From Microbispora sp. H11081 (GTDB lineage Bacteria; Actinomycetota; Actinomycetes; Streptosporangiales; Streptosporangiaceae): DNA of 64,000 nt. The position numbers were made by a program, and so were the translations under genes. How positions within the stretch are numbered: position 1 is the first letter of the stretch; every line of letters begins with the position of its first letter. The notes under the pieces were generated by a model, which searched no databases, was not told where the DNA came from, and was given only the letters and a program-made list of their open reading frames with translations. Below are positions 8,242 through 16,700 of the stretch, in pieces. The stretch lies in assembly GCF_012999535.1 (NCBI RefSeq), contig NZ_JABBWV010000002.1:744001-808000 (forward strand), given 5' to 3'.

Positions 8242-8460
8242 GCCGGTCAGGTCAGGTTCGGCATCGCCGTGATCCAGGCGTTGAGCTCCGTGGCGAGGTG
8301 CGGATCGTGGAGCCGATCCAGGTGGGGAGCGGCCAGGTTGATCAGGTTCTTGGCCTGGCGGCTCGCGCGTATCGCGTCGAGGTTGTCGAGGCTCGGCCGG
8401 CTGGGCGTCTGAGCTTGGTCGAGGGTGATCGGCAGGGCGTCCAGGCAGGCGCGGACGATG
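8242..8460. repeat. Segment c: 3' end of an unknown gene, left copy
   Basis: 219 bases about 97% identical to 16779-16997, the last 71 codons or so of the minus-strand gene 16784-17824. The ORF is not preserved upstream, so this is a pseudogene fragment. Confidence 0.9.
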
Positions 8461-8461
8461 T

Positions 8462-8525
8462 GTCAGTGGCGTTAGCGAGGCGTCGGGGCGCGGCTTACCG
8501 CCACTAGCCGTTCCGATCCGGGTGG
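8462..8525 (+). repeat. Imperfect direct repeat flanking the PP2C gene, left copy
   Basis: About 64 bases resembling 10003-10062 (shared cores TTAGCGAGGCGTCG and GCCGTTCCGATCCGGGTGG). It begins one base after segment c ends, i.e. at the duplication junction. Confidence 0.75.
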
Positions 8526-8708
8526 AGCGTCGAATAGGCGGGGATCTTGTAACGGCTTGATCGCTGTGGGTGATCCGTCTGCCGGTGGGGCCTACTTTGC
8601 AGGCATGCCGGTTAAGTTCTTATCGCGATAACCACTGTCCGCTGGTTCCTCACCCTTGGACCTGCCCGAAGGCCGCCGGTGCTTATCGTGAAAGAGCAGG
8701 TGACTGAC

Positions 8709-9962
8709 ATGGCGTCACGGGCAGGTGGCATGGTGAAAGCATCGGAGATCGACTACGAGGCGGTATTCCAGGCACTGCCAACCGCGGTGGCCCTGTTCAC
8801 CACAGACCTGGTGTACGCCGACGTCAATGAGGCGTTCTTGAGCATCATGGGCCGCGCCCGTGACCAGGTGGTGGGCCGCCACCTGGCTGATGTCTTCCCC
8901 GATGACCCCAAGAACCCCACCGTGACAGGCATGCGCCAGCTGCAGGATTCACTGCGGTGGGTGGCCACCACCGGGTACCGCGACGCCATGACGTTGCACC
9001 GGTACGACGTGGAGTACCCGGATCGGCCCGGGATCTGGGAGCAACGGTACTGGAGCCCGATCAACGTCCCCATCTTGGACCCGGATGGGCGCGTGGTGCT
9101 GCTGCTTCACCGGGAGGAAGACATCACCGAGCTGATCCGCACCCGCAGTGGCCGAGGCGGCGGAGGCCAAATGACGGCACTGGAGGCCGAGCTGTTCACC
9201 CGGGCCCGAGAACTGCAGGAGGTCACCGAACGGCTGCGCCAGGCCCACGCCCGTGAACGGGAAGTCGCCCTGAGCCTGCAACGGGCAATGCTGCCCGCCC
9301 CTAGGCCTTTGAGACATCACTGCTCAGCAGTGCGCTACCGCCCGGCGGTCGGGGCCCTGAACGTGTGCGGGGACTGGTACGACCTGTTCGACCTGCCTGG
9401 CGACCGCATCGCGGTAGCCGTCGGCGACGTCGTCGGTCACGGCCTGGCCGCCGCTGGCGTCATGGGCCAGCTACACAGCGCCCTCAGCGCCGCTTCCCGC
9501 GTCGCCGACGGCCCCGCCCAGGCCCTGCACGCCCTCGACCTGTACGCTCGCTCGGTCGATGGCGCGGAGTCGACCACGGCGGTCCTGTGCATCATCGACT
9601 GCACCAAGCGCACCATCGCCTACAGTAGCGCTGGCCACCTTCCGCCAGCCCTGCTAAATCCCGCCGGCGCGGTGGACTTCCTCGACCAGGCCACCGATCC
9701 TCCGCTCGGTGCCCGCCCTGAACCCTTCCCCCGCATCCAGGCCGAGACCGCCTTCACCGAGGGGGCGACCCTTGTGCTGTACACCGACGGGCTGATCGAA
9801 CGCCGCGGTGAGGGCCTCGATGTCGGCGAGGCCCGGCTTGCCGACTCCCTCACCCGCCACCAGGGCGCAGCCCCTGAAGCACTCGCCGACGCCCTCCTGG
9901 CCGACCTGATCCCACCTGCCGGTGCCACCGACGACACTGTCCTGGTCATCCTCCGCCTGTAA
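8709..9962 (+). CDS. PAS-PP2C (RsbU/SpoIIE-type) serine phosphatase
   Basis: A 417-residue protein from ATG 8709 with AGG at 8698-8700; a GTG at 8679 would add ten residues. An N-terminal PAS sensor (VFQALPTAVALFTTDLVYAD to LLLHREEDITEL) is followed by a linker coiled coil (ELFTRARELQEVTERLRQA) and a PP2C phosphatase with CGDWYDLFDLPGDRIAVAVG, DVVGHGLAAAGVMGQL, SSAGHLPPALL, YTDGLIERRGEG and ATDDTVLVI, whose aspartates bind metal. Such proteins dephosphorylate anti-sigma antagonists in response to signals. No partner kinase or sigma factor is nearby. It sits in a mobile-looking island between direct repeats. Confidence 0.9.
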   Translation: MASRAGGMVKASEIDYEAVFQALPTAVALFTTDLVYADVNEAFLSIMGRARDQVVGRHLADVFPDDPKNPTVTGMRQLQDSLRWVATTGYRDAMTLHRYDVEYPDRPGIWEQRYWSPINVPILDPDGRVVLLLHREEDITELIRTRSGRGGGGQMTALEAELFTRARELQEVTERLRQAHAREREVALSLQRAMLPAPRPLRHHCSAVRYRPAVGALNVCGDWYDLFDLPGDRIAVAVGDVVGHGLAAAGVMGQLHSALSAASRVADGPAQALHALDLYARSVDGAESTTAVLCIIDCTKRTIAYSSAGHLPPALLNPAGAVDFLDQATDPPLGARPEPFPRIQAETAFTEGATLVLYTDGLIERRGEGLDVGEARLADSLTRHQGAAPEALADALLADLIPPAGATDDTVLVILRL

Positions 9963-10348
9963 CAAGGGTGTGGTCCGGAATCAAGATGCAGCAACGGAAC
10001 GGTCAGTGGTTAGCGAGGCGTCGAGGCGCGCTTACCGGACTCGCCGTTCCGATCCGGGTGGTGGCGCGTCCGAGATGCGGTCGGTAGATGAACACGCGTC
10101 GCCACTTTCGCGCCGTTGCTCGTCGGGCGAGATTATCGGCCCCTTTGGGCACTTGAGGTCCGGAGAAGGTCAATCCGGCCAGTCTCGCGACCAGCAACTC
10201 GCCAACATCCGCCGCATCTACGGTCCGGAGAAAGAGGCCCTCGGTGCCCTGGCCACGACGCCGGAGCGGCGGGCCCGATGGGGCGCCGCCGCTCCGTGAG
10301 GCCTTGGCCTAGAGACTCTCTCCTCCTCAGTTGCCCCATGGCGGCGGC
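9963..10348. other. Intergenic accessory sequence with repeat copy
   Basis: This 386-base stretch holds the right direct repeat (10003-10062), then sequence without a recognisable gene. Short open frames on both strands resemble no family I know. It may hold debris of a lost gene. Confidence 0.5.
10003..10062 (+). repeat. Imperfect direct repeat flanking the PP2C gene, right copy
   Basis: Pairs with 8462-8525; it differs by about four small gaps and a few substitutions, and begins 40 bases after the PP2C stop codon. Confidence 0.75.
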
Positions 10349-10963
10349 TCACGACTCCTTGCGGCTGCGCTTATCCCCTCCAGCCTCGCCGTAGGGCGCC
10401 CACCCGTTATCGAGAAGGTGGAACCCCGCATCGATGGCCGCCGCTGGATCGGGCTCACGGCTGGCCATGAGCTGAATCTGCAGGGCAAACCGGACGTAGA
10501 AGCGGATCTCTTCGGTTGGCTCCTCCAGCCCGAATTCCTCGGTGATCGCCGCGACCAAGGCATCCTCGTGGCGCAACCACATCTTCTCCGCGTAGTCGAC
10601 CAGAGCCGGCGTCTCCTCCATGAGAGCGAGTATTCGGCTCTGCGGCTCGGATTTGAGCATGGCGATTTCGGCGAGGTAGTGAGCCTTCAGCGCGTCGGAG
10701 ATCGAGGTCCCCGCCATGCGGCCACTCACCGCAGCAATCAGGCGTTCATGCCGCTCGCCTTCGTCACTGAAGACGAGCGCCTCCTTGTGTGGGAAGTGTG
10801 TGAAGACCGTCTTGGGCGACACATCGGCCGCATCCGCGATCTCGCGCACAGTCACCGTATCGAAGCCGCGTGCGAGGAAAAGCGTCGTCGCCGCCTCTAG
10901 TATCGCCGCCCGCGTCGCCGCCTTCTTGCGCTCACGTCGCCCCGCCGTCGCTGCGTCCACCAT
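10349..10963 (-). CDS. TetR-family repressor
   Basis: A 204-residue regulator from ATG 10961-10963. The HTH is ATRAAILEAATTLFLARGFD followed by TVREIADAADVSPKTVFTHF, a textbook TetR_N. The C-terminal domain (AHYLAEIAMLKSEPQSRILA) is the MftR/TetR_C_17-like all-helical ligand domain. It is divergent from the DUF998 membrane protein gene with 255 bases between starts, so that gene is a probable target. An in-frame GTG at 10987 could extend it by eight residues. Confidence 0.87.
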   Translation of the reverse strand: MVDAATAGRRERKKAATRAAILEAATTLFLARGFDTVTVREIADAADVSPKTVFTHFPHKEALVFSDEGERHERLIAAVSGRMAGTSISDALKAHYLAEIAMLKSEPQSRILALMEETPALVDYAEKMWLRHEDALVAAITEEFGLEEPTEEIRFYVRFALQIQLMASREPDPAAAIDAGFHLLDNGWAPYGEAGGDKRSRKES

Positions 10964-10995
10964 GGCGCATACTCTACACCCGAACACTAAGGATA

Positions 10996-11025
10996 TTGAC
11001 AGTAAAAGTAGTCTCGATGTAGTTA
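10996..11025 (+). promoter_or_regulatory. Candidate promoter for the DUF998 gene
   Basis: TTGACA at 10996-11001 and TAGTTA at 11020-11025 with an 18-base spacer, in an AT-rich patch of the tetR/DUF998 divergent region. Predicted by eye. Confidence 0.45.
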
Positions 11026-11218
11026 GTTAGTGAGTGAAGTTAGAGGTTCTCGCTCATGGCGTACTCGTTGACGGTTACCCGGCTCCTGGCCATGAGGTCT
11101 TAGCCCAGCCGCTCGGCCTCCCCGGCCGCCGCCGATCGGGACTCGCAGGCACAAGCGAGCCGCGTCAATCTCCGGCGGGCCCTCCCGCCAACCCCGGCTA
11201 CCAGAAAGGGACCCGACC

Positions 11219-11935
11219 ATGTCCGAAGCAATTGACTCACGGTCTAAAAGTCGCGAGATGCCTGCCTCCCACGTGCGCCTGCCTGCGCAGCGCCGACTGG
11301 CGGGAGCGTTGCTCGTCGCCGGGCCGGCGATCTTCCTGTTCGGGGAGTTCGTCGCCGCCGCAGCGTGGACCGACCCCGCCTACAGCTACACGCACCATTT
11401 CATCAGCAACCTCGGAGTTCACGGGCCCTCGACTCTGTTCGGGCAGTACATGTACTCGCCCCTGGCCTGGGTAATGAACGCCGGATTCCTCCTCTTCGGG
11501 ATCACGATCCTGGCCGGAGTGGCCACGCTGCGCGATCTGTCGGACGGCCGCCGTTGGGCCATGCTCGCCCCCGCGACGCTGCTGGCCGTCGGCGGCGTCC
11601 TGCTCGCGCTGTTTCCCGGATCTGGCGAGGCACTCAACAACGGCACCGGCGAGTACCACAGCATGGGAGCCTTCGCCGGCTTCGTCGGTGGGAACGCGCT
11701 GGCCATCGTGCTCGGAAGCAGGTGGCGGCGCATCGGCATCTCTCCGCGAATGGGGCGAGCACTGATCACGGTCGGCGTGATCGGTCTGCTTTCGATGGTG
11801 CTCTACCTCGCGATGATCTTTACCGCGGGCGACACCCCCATCGGCATCATCGGCCTCATCGAACGCGGTGCCGTTCACCCGTTCCTGATCGGCCTCATCT
11901 GCGCTGGAGCGTCGATCTGGAAGCGGAAGACGTGA
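11219..11935 (+). CDS. DUF998 membrane protein
   Basis: A 238-residue protein with about six membrane segments (for example LAGALLVAGPAIFLFGEFVA, MNAGFLLFGITILAGVATL, MGRALITVGVIGLLSMVLYL). The signatures SYTHHFISNLG and NGTGEYHSMGAFAGF are typical of DUF998 proteins, whose function is unknown. GAAAGGGA precedes the ATG. It is divergent from a TetR gene, so it is probably an inducible membrane stress or detoxification protein (inference). Confidence 0.88.
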   Translation: MSEAIDSRSKSREMPASHVRLPAQRRLAGALLVAGPAIFLFGEFVAAAAWTDPAYSYTHHFISNLGVHGPSTLFGQYMYSPLAWVMNAGFLLFGITILAGVATLRDLSDGRRWAMLAPATLLAVGGVLLALFPGSGEALNNGTGEYHSMGAFAGFVGGNALAIVLGSRWRRIGISPRMGRALITVGVIGLLSMVLYLAMIFTAGDTPIGIIGLIERGAVHPFLIGLICAGASIWKRKT

Positions 11936-11995
11936 ACGCACCCCCTGCGCCCTCCGGCACCACGGAAATGGCAGCCTGACGCCGAACTCTTCGAG

Positions 11996-12100
11996 TGAAC
12001 CACTCCGACTTTCGTGGAGGCCCTGAAGCCAGCATCATCTGCTGGCGGAAGGGAGAATCACGTCACGATGCCAGCCCCGAGGAAGTACCCCCAAGAGCTT
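11996..12100 (+). pseudogene. IS3-family left end and first 11 codons of orfA (intron 5' exon)
   Basis: TGAACCACTCCGACTTTCG at 11996 looks like an IS3-family left terminal repeat, and AAGGGAG precedes ATG 12068. The 11 codons up to 12100 read MPAPRKYPQEL, the usual N terminus of actinobacterial IS3 OrfA. The group II intron begins at 12101, directly after codon 11 in phase 0. Joined to the 3' exon at 14267 it restores PQEL-RERAVR, the family consensus. Confidence 0.85.
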
Positions 12101-12686
12101 GTGCGCCACGAGGCGCTGATGGTTCGCGAGGAGGTGGAAGACCTCCTCCTGTGTCCTGTCGCAGCAGGGCGCTGAAGCTGAGGGAAGCCCGCCCTGGGTG
12201 GTGCCGGGGAGGGTGGGAGCAGCCCTGACAAAGCCGGGGCGTGGCAGAACTGCCAGATGGCGCGGGCCCGGCGAGCGTGACGGAAAGGAGTACGCGAGGA
12301 ACCGGCGTGATTACGTCCTTCAACTGGGGTGCCGACTCAAATCTGGCGGATAAGGGTCGGACGCGGTGCGTCCCGCCGGATATGACACGGCGGGAGCTTC
12401 CAGGCGGGTATTAACTCGTCCGCTTGGGAGGCCATAGGGAAGGTCTGCGGCGTACTTATGGCGATGCCGCTGGGACAGAGTCGGGCTCCTCCTCCGTCGA
12501 ACGAACATCAGTGAACGTGGGAACCACCTGGTACCGGTCCCGGGCCGTTGTCGTTGGCCGATTGGGATAGGTGCACCGACCGCTGAATGGGCCGGGTGGG
12601 GCGGAGCCGCCGTAGTACTCCGAGGCCGGGAGAGCCGGTCACATGGGAAAGGGCGGCAGCGGTTTCGCGAAGGGAAGGATGCTGCA

Positions 12687-14156
12687 ATGCCGAAAGATGC
12701 ATCCTCGAATGAGGGTGCCTGGCCGGCCGAGGTCGCGATAGGACCGCGCCGGAAGGTATCGGAGATGCAGACCAAACTTCATCAGTGGGCGGCGGCAGAT
12801 CCCGGCCGCCGGTTTGATGACCTGTTTAATTTCGTGCATGACCCGGCCACGCTGCTCGTGGCGTTCGACCGGGTCGCGATGAACCTCGGTGCGCGCAGCC
12901 CGGGCGTGGACGGTTTGACGGTCGCCCACGTCGAAGAGCTGATTGGCGTCGAGGATTTCCTGGACGACCTGCGTGCCCAGCTGAAGGCAGGCACGTTCGA
13001 TCCATTGCCGGTGCGGGAGAGGAAGATCCCGAAGCCGGGTGGGTCGGGGAAGCTGCGTAAGCTCGGTATCCCAGCCGTGGCGGACCGGGTTGTCCAGGCG
13101 GCGCTGAAGCTGGTGCTGGAACCGATCTTCGAGGCCGATTTCGAGCCGGTCTCGTACGGGTTTCGGCCCAAACGGCGCGCCCAGGATGCGATCGCCGAGA
13201 TCCACCACTTCGGCACTCACGGCTACCGCTGGGTGCTGGATGCGGATATCGAGGCGGCCTTCGACAATGTCTCACACTCGGCCGTCATGGATCGGGTACG
13301 AGGCCGTGTTAAGGACAAACGCGTACTGGGGCTGGTCAAGGCGTTTCTCAAAGCCGGGATCATGACCGAACTTAACGAGCATCAGGAAACGCACACCGGT
13401 ACGCCGCAAGGGGGCATCCTGTCCCCGCTGATCTTCAATATCGCCCTCACGGCTCTGGATGAGCACCTGACTGGGCCATGGAAGGACGGCGGGGTCATGT
13501 CCACCGAAAGCCGACGCATTACCCGCCGCCGCAAGGGCCTGGCGACCTGGCGACTCATCCGCTATGCGGATGATTTCGCCGTGCTGGTGTATGGGAACCA
13601 GCACGATGCCGAGGCATTGCGGGAACAGATCGCCACCACCCTCGCCGGGTTGGGCCTGCGCTTGTCGGAGGCCAAAACCCAGGTGGTGCACATGAGCGAG
13701 GGATTCTCCTTCTTGGGGTTCCGCATCCAATGGCGCCGCAAGCGGGGGACGAGCCAGTGGCACGTCTACACCTTCATCGACAACCGGCCGATCCGGTCGC
13801 TGAAGGCGAAGATTCGTGCCCTGACCCGCAGGACATCGCAACAGGATCTCGGACACGTGCTGACCAGACTCAATCTGATCATGCGCGGGTGGGCCAACTA
13901 CTTCAAGCACGCCGTGGCCAAGAGCGTCTTCGGCATGCTGGACCGCTTCGCCTGGAGGCGAGTGATCCGCATGCTGGCCAAGCGGCACCGCTGGAATTGG
14001 AAGGACGTCCGCAAGAGGTTCACCACCCCAACCGGGCGGTGGTTACCGATCACAGGGGGCGAGATCACGATGATGCGGATAGAGGCTATTCCGGTCACCC
14101 GGTATCGCTACCGCGGCACCAAGATCCCCAACCTGTGGGTTCCAGATCCCACCTGA
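12687..14156 (+). CDS. ltrA: Group II intron reverse transcriptase/maturase
   Basis: A 489-residue intron-encoded protein. Reverse transcriptase blocks are visible: VSYGFRPKRRAQDAI, WVLDADIEAAFDNVSH (first catalytic Asp), GTPQGGILSPLIFNI, and RYADDFAVLV near residue 291 with the catalytic YADD. The maturase domain X/GIIM follows (LTRLNLIMRGWANYFKHAVA). No C-terminal HNH endonuclease is present, so second-strand priming would need another source. GGAAGG precedes the ATG by eight bases. The protein helps its RNA splice and retrohome. The reading frame is undamaged. Confidence 0.95.
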   Translation: MPKDASSNEGAWPAEVAIGPRRKVSEMQTKLHQWAAADPGRRFDDLFNFVHDPATLLVAFDRVAMNLGARSPGVDGLTVAHVEELIGVEDFLDDLRAQLKAGTFDPLPVRERKIPKPGGSGKLRKLGIPAVADRVVQAALKLVLEPIFEADFEPVSYGFRPKRRAQDAIAEIHHFGTHGYRWVLDADIEAAFDNVSHSAVMDRVRGRVKDKRVLGLVKAFLKAGIMTELNEHQETHTGTPQGGILSPLIFNIALTALDEHLTGPWKDGGVMSTESRRITRRRKGLATWRLIRYADDFAVLVYGNQHDAEALREQIATTLAGLGLRLSEAKTQVVHMSEGFSFLGFRIQWRRKRGTSQWHVYTFIDNRPIRSLKAKIRALTRRTSQQDLGHVLTRLNLIMRGWANYFKHAVAKSVFGMLDRFAWRRVIRMLAKRHRWNWKDVRKRFTTPTGRWLPITGGEITMMRIEAIPVTRYRYRGTKIPNLWVPDPT

Positions 14157-14169
14157 CAGAGACCGTGGA

Positions 14170-14203
14170 GAGCCCGCTGCGCTGAGAGGCGCACGGCGGG
14201 TTC
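14170..14203 (+). ncRNA. Group II intron domain V (catalytic hairpin)
   Basis: A 34-base hairpin beginning GAGCCCGC and ending GGCGGGTTC, with AGC at positions 2-4 for the catalytic triad, a short GAGA-type loop and the usual two-base bulge region. It lies 13 bases after the maturase stop codon. Confidence 0.9.
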
Positions 14204-14266
14204 GGAGAGCGGCCTGGAGAAACGGGCCGGGAGTAATCCCAGTACCGCGCTCCAGGCCGACTCAAC

Positions 14267-14318
14267 CGAGAGCGCGCGGTGCGCGAGCTGCGCCGCGCCA
14301 ACGAGATCGTCAAGGCCG
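14267..14318 (+). pseudogene. IS3 orfA 3' exon remnant
   Basis: The bases after the intron read RERAVRELRRANEIVKA. RERAVR continues the N-terminal exon, while RELRRANEI belongs to the C-terminal coiled coil of OrfA, so the middle of orfA is missing. The end of orfA, all of orfB and the right terminus are also gone: sequence switches to the duplicated helR tail near 14326. Confidence 0.8.
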
Positions 14319-14325
14319 ATGGCGA

Positions 14326-14429
14326 CGTCGACCGCTACGTCGCGATGACCCGGGCGACCGGGCGGATCGTCGTCCTCACCGGTTTCGGGGACGCGCTCCG
14401 TTGAGGAAGAGGTCGACGATCCGCGGCGC
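14326..14429 (+). repeat. Duplicated helR 3' end, right copy (segment a)
   Basis: Matches 8075-8178. It includes a helR stop codon but no helR body. Its downstream half encodes, on the other strand, the C terminus of the TetR gene, which shows that the ancestral helR and tetR genes overlapped tail to tail. Confidence 0.9.
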
Positions 14430-14936
14430 GTCGTCGTCCGAGGAGAGATCTACTGCGCGGGCGAGGTGGAGGAAGGCGTTCATGAGGAACTCCGGGTCTC
14501 CGGTGACGCGGCCTTCCCCGACCGCCTCCCTGAAGAGGGCGACGACGGGGGAAAGGAGGGCTTCGACGTAGCGCGTGGAGATGCGGTTCCTGGTGGAGGC
14601 GCTCACGAGGTCGAGCGCGTCGTAGACGCGCTGCTCGAACGAGATCGTCGCGCCCGCGTGCTCCGCAGCGGCCCGGACGAGTGCCGCCAGGCGTTCCTCG
14701 AAGGTCGTTCCGGAGGCCAGCGCGTCGGCGATCCGCGCGTGCGCGGTGTCGATGAACCGGGTCGCCACCGACGCGTAGAGCTCCTCCTTGCCGCCGGGGA
14801 AGTGGTGGTAGATCGACGGCTTCCGGATTCCGGCGGTACGTGCGACGCCGACGAGGGAGATGCCGGAGTAGCCGACCGCGGCGAGCTGGTCGCTGAACGC
14901 GTCCATGAGCAGAGTGCGGGTGTCGGTGGTGGTCAT
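14376..14936 (-). CDS. TetR-family repressor of an ABC exporter
   Basis: A 186-residue protein. The HTH lies at LMDAFSDQLAAVGYSGISLV and GVARTAGIRKPSIYHHFPGG. The C-terminal part resembles TetR_C_11-like domains. The start ATGA overlaps the stop of the ABC permease gene by four bases, so it is the last gene of the exporter operon. A CCTACC/GGTAGG palindrome upstream of that operon is its likely operator, giving feedback control. The 3' end overlaps the residual helR tail. Confidence 0.88.
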   Translation of the reverse strand: MTTTDTRTLLMDAFSDQLAAVGYSGISLVGVARTAGIRKPSIYHHFPGGKEELYASVATRFIDTAHARIADALASGTTFEERLAALVRAAAEHAGATISFEQRVYDALDLVSASTRNRISTRYVEALLSPVVALFREAVGEGRVTGDPEFLMNAFLHLARAVDLSSDDDAPRIVDLFLNGARPRNR

Positions 14937-15730
14937 CGGTTACTCCGGGCGTGGTGGAGGGCGAGGCCGCACGCGACGAACCCCGCCACGGCCAGCGTGG
15001 TCAGGAAGATCGTGGCAGCCGGGCCGGCGGAAAGGGCGAGGCCGCTCTCGATCTGCCGGGCGGCTTCGACGACGTACGTGAGCGGGTTGACCGTGGCGAT
15101 CGCCCGCATCCAGCCGGTTAGCTCGCTGACGGGAGCGAACACGCCGGTGAAGAACGACAGCCCGAAGAAGACCAGCGTGACGAGCCCGGCGGCCGACGAG
15201 GAGGAGGTGCGAACGGCGACGGCGACGCTGAACAGGGCGACCGTGACGCCGAGGACCAGCATGACCCCGAGCATCCCGAGCGCCCCCGCCCATGTGCTCG
15301 GCCGGTATCCGGCGACCATCGCGCCGCCGACGGTGAGGAGGCCCTCACCGGTGACGGCGAGGATGGTGGCCAGAACCGTGCCGGTGAGGAACGGGGTGGC
15401 CGTTCCGTGCGCGATCCGGAGCCGGTCGAGGTAGCCGCTGGTGAGGTCGTTCACGGTCAGCGTTCCCGCGGCGCCGGCGCCGGTCGCGACGCCGGTGAGC
15501 AGGATCAGCGGAAGGAGGAAGGCGATGAAGGACCGGCCGCCGAGATAGCCGGCGCCGACCTGGCCGAGCTGTCCCGAGTAGATCAGCAGGAAGAACAGCG
15601 ATTGGGCGATGGGGCTGATCAGGAGCGCGGGCGAACGGAGCACGGTGCGCAGGGCTCGCGCCGTGGCCGCGACGGTCACGGGTAGGGCCGCGGCGCGGCG
15701 GGCACGTACGGCGAGGACGGCGGTGGTCAT
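14933..15730 (-). CDS. ABC-2 type exporter permease
   Basis: A 265-residue membrane protein with about six hydrophobic segments, including SPIAQSLFFLLIYSGQLGQV, FLLPLILLTGVATGAGAAGT and LVTLVFFGLSFFTGVFAPVS. NPLTYVVEAARQI is the conserved C-terminal motif of DrrB-like ABC-2 permeases. It overlaps the ATPase gene and the TetR gene by four bases each (ATGA), indicating translational coupling. With the ATPase it forms a DrrAB-like drug or lipid exporter. A 24-base piece of it survives as segment b after helR. Confidence 0.9.
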   Translation of the reverse strand: MTTAVLAVRARRAAALPVTVAATARALRTVLRSPALLISPIAQSLFFLLIYSGQLGQVGAGYLGGRSFIAFLLPLILLTGVATGAGAAGTLTVNDLTSGYLDRLRIAHGTATPFLTGTVLATILAVTGEGLLTVGGAMVAGYRPSTWAGALGMLGVMLVLGVTVALFSVAVAVRTSSSSAAGLVTLVFFGLSFFTGVFAPVSELTGWMRAIATVNPLTYVVEAARQIESGLALSAGPAATIFLTTLAVAGFVACGLALHHARSNR

Positions 15731-16692
15731 GCCGGCTCCTTCTCGTCGAGGCGGGTCGCCGGTGTGGTGAGGGCGGCGAAGACGTCGTCGAGTGACGGGC
15801 CGGTCAGGCGCAGCTCTTCGACGGACGCCGCGACGGCGCCGACGTCGTCCAGCGCCGCGCGGAGCACGGCGGGGTCACCGGGGAGCGAGAGCCGGACCAT
15901 GGCCGGACCGCCGGGCTCCGGGACGAATCCGGCACGGGTGGCCTCGGCCAGGCGGTGTGCCGCCTCGTCGGTGTCCAGGGTCAGCGTCAGGGTGCGTACG
16001 CCGACGCGGTTCTTGAGCGCTTCGGGTGAGTCGTGCGCGACGACCCCGCCCTCGCGCAGCACGACGATGTCGGTGGCCAGCACCTCCGCCTCGTGCAGGT
16101 CCTGGGTCGAGATCAGGAGTGTCCGCGACCCGTCCGCCGTGCTCAGCCGTTTGAGTTCCGCCCAGAACTCGATCCGGGCGAGCGGGTCGAGACCCGTGGT
16201 GGGCTCGTCGAGCACGATGAGCGAGGGCTCTCCGACCAGGGCGACGGCGAGATCGACCTTCCTGCGGGTCCCGCCCGACAGTTTCGCGATCCGCGTGGCC
16301 CGGTGCTCGCCGAGCCCGAACAGCTCCACCAGCTCGCCTGACCGGCGGCGCGCGGCCTGCCTGCCGAGGCCCAGGGCCACGCCCTGGAATTCCAGCACCT
16401 CCACCGGCGTCGCCAGCGGATCGAGCGCGTTGGACTGTGGGGCCATCCCGATCAGCCGCCGTGCCGACCGGACGTCGGTCATGACGTCGTGCCCCTCCAC
16501 CACGACCGTCCCCGACGTCGGAGTGCGCACCGTGGAGACGACTTCCAGCAACGTGGACTTCCCGGCCCCGTTGGGACCAAGGACAACCGTACGGCCGCCC
16601 CGCCGGATGTCCAGGGAGACCCCGTCGAGGACCGTTCGCTCGCCGTACCGCTTGGTTAGGCCCGCTATGCGGACAGAGTTTTCGCCGACCAT
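15727..16692 (-). CDS. ABC exporter ATP-binding protein (DrrA-like)
   Basis: A 321-residue ATPase with Walker A (LGPNGAGKSTLLEVV), Q-loop (MAPQSNALDPLATP), signature LSGGTRRKVDLAVAL, Walker B (LIVLDEPTTGLDP) and H-loop region (LLISTQDLHEAEVLA, where the usual switch His is replaced by Gln in STQD before LHEAE). A C-terminal extension (LTLTLDTDEAAHRLAEATRA) is typical of drug-export DrrA proteins. It is the first gene of the operon ATPase-permease-TetR. The altered H-loop is worth checking by alignment. Confidence 0.92.
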   Translation of the reverse strand: MVGENSVRIAGLTKRYGERTVLDGVSLDIRRGGRTVVLGPNGAGKSTLLEVVSTVRTPTSGTVVVEGHDVMTDVRSARRLIGMAPQSNALDPLATPVEVLEFQGVALGLGRQAARRRSGELVELFGLGEHRATRIAKLSGGTRRKVDLAVALVGEPSLIVLDEPTTGLDPLARIEFWAELKRLSTADGSRTLLISTQDLHEAEVLATDIVVLREGGVVAHDSPEALKNRVGVRTLTLTLDTDEAAHRLAEATRAGFVPEPGGPAMVRLSLPGDPAVLRAALDDVGAVAASVEELRLTGPSLDDVFAALTTPATRLDEKEPA

Positions 16693-16700
16693 GCCGGCAG

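Larger units (their letters stand above)
8154..8708. other. Gene-free scar made of fragments of the 14.4-17.0 kb block
   Basis: No intact gene is visible. In order it holds: the continuation of segment a (to 8178); 24 identical bases from inside an ABC permease gene (8192-8215, matching 15551-15574); 219 bases of the 3' end of an unknown gene (8242-8460, matching 16779-16997); a 64-base repeat (8462-8525); and a short leader of the next gene with the palindrome TTATCGCGATAA at 8620-8631. Order and strand match the right-hand block, with two internal deletions. Confidence 0.85.
12101..14266 (+). mobile_element. Complete group II intron inserted in IS3 orfA
   Basis: The 2166-base element begins with GTGCG, the group II 5' consensus, and ends in AC. 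The reverse transcriptase lies in domain IV. A canonical 34-base domain V is at 14170-14203. Domain VI is a perfect 10-bp stem (CGGCCTGGAG 14210-14219 with CTCCAGGCCG 14250-14259) followed by a bulged A at 14260, seven bases from the 3' end as expected for the lariat branch point. Both boundaries agree with exon reconstruction. It looks structurally intact and may splice. Confidence 0.92.

Noticed and set aside
13272..13988. A 238-residue open frame antisense to the intron maturase
   Set aside because: The maturase has all RT motifs; this frame has none.
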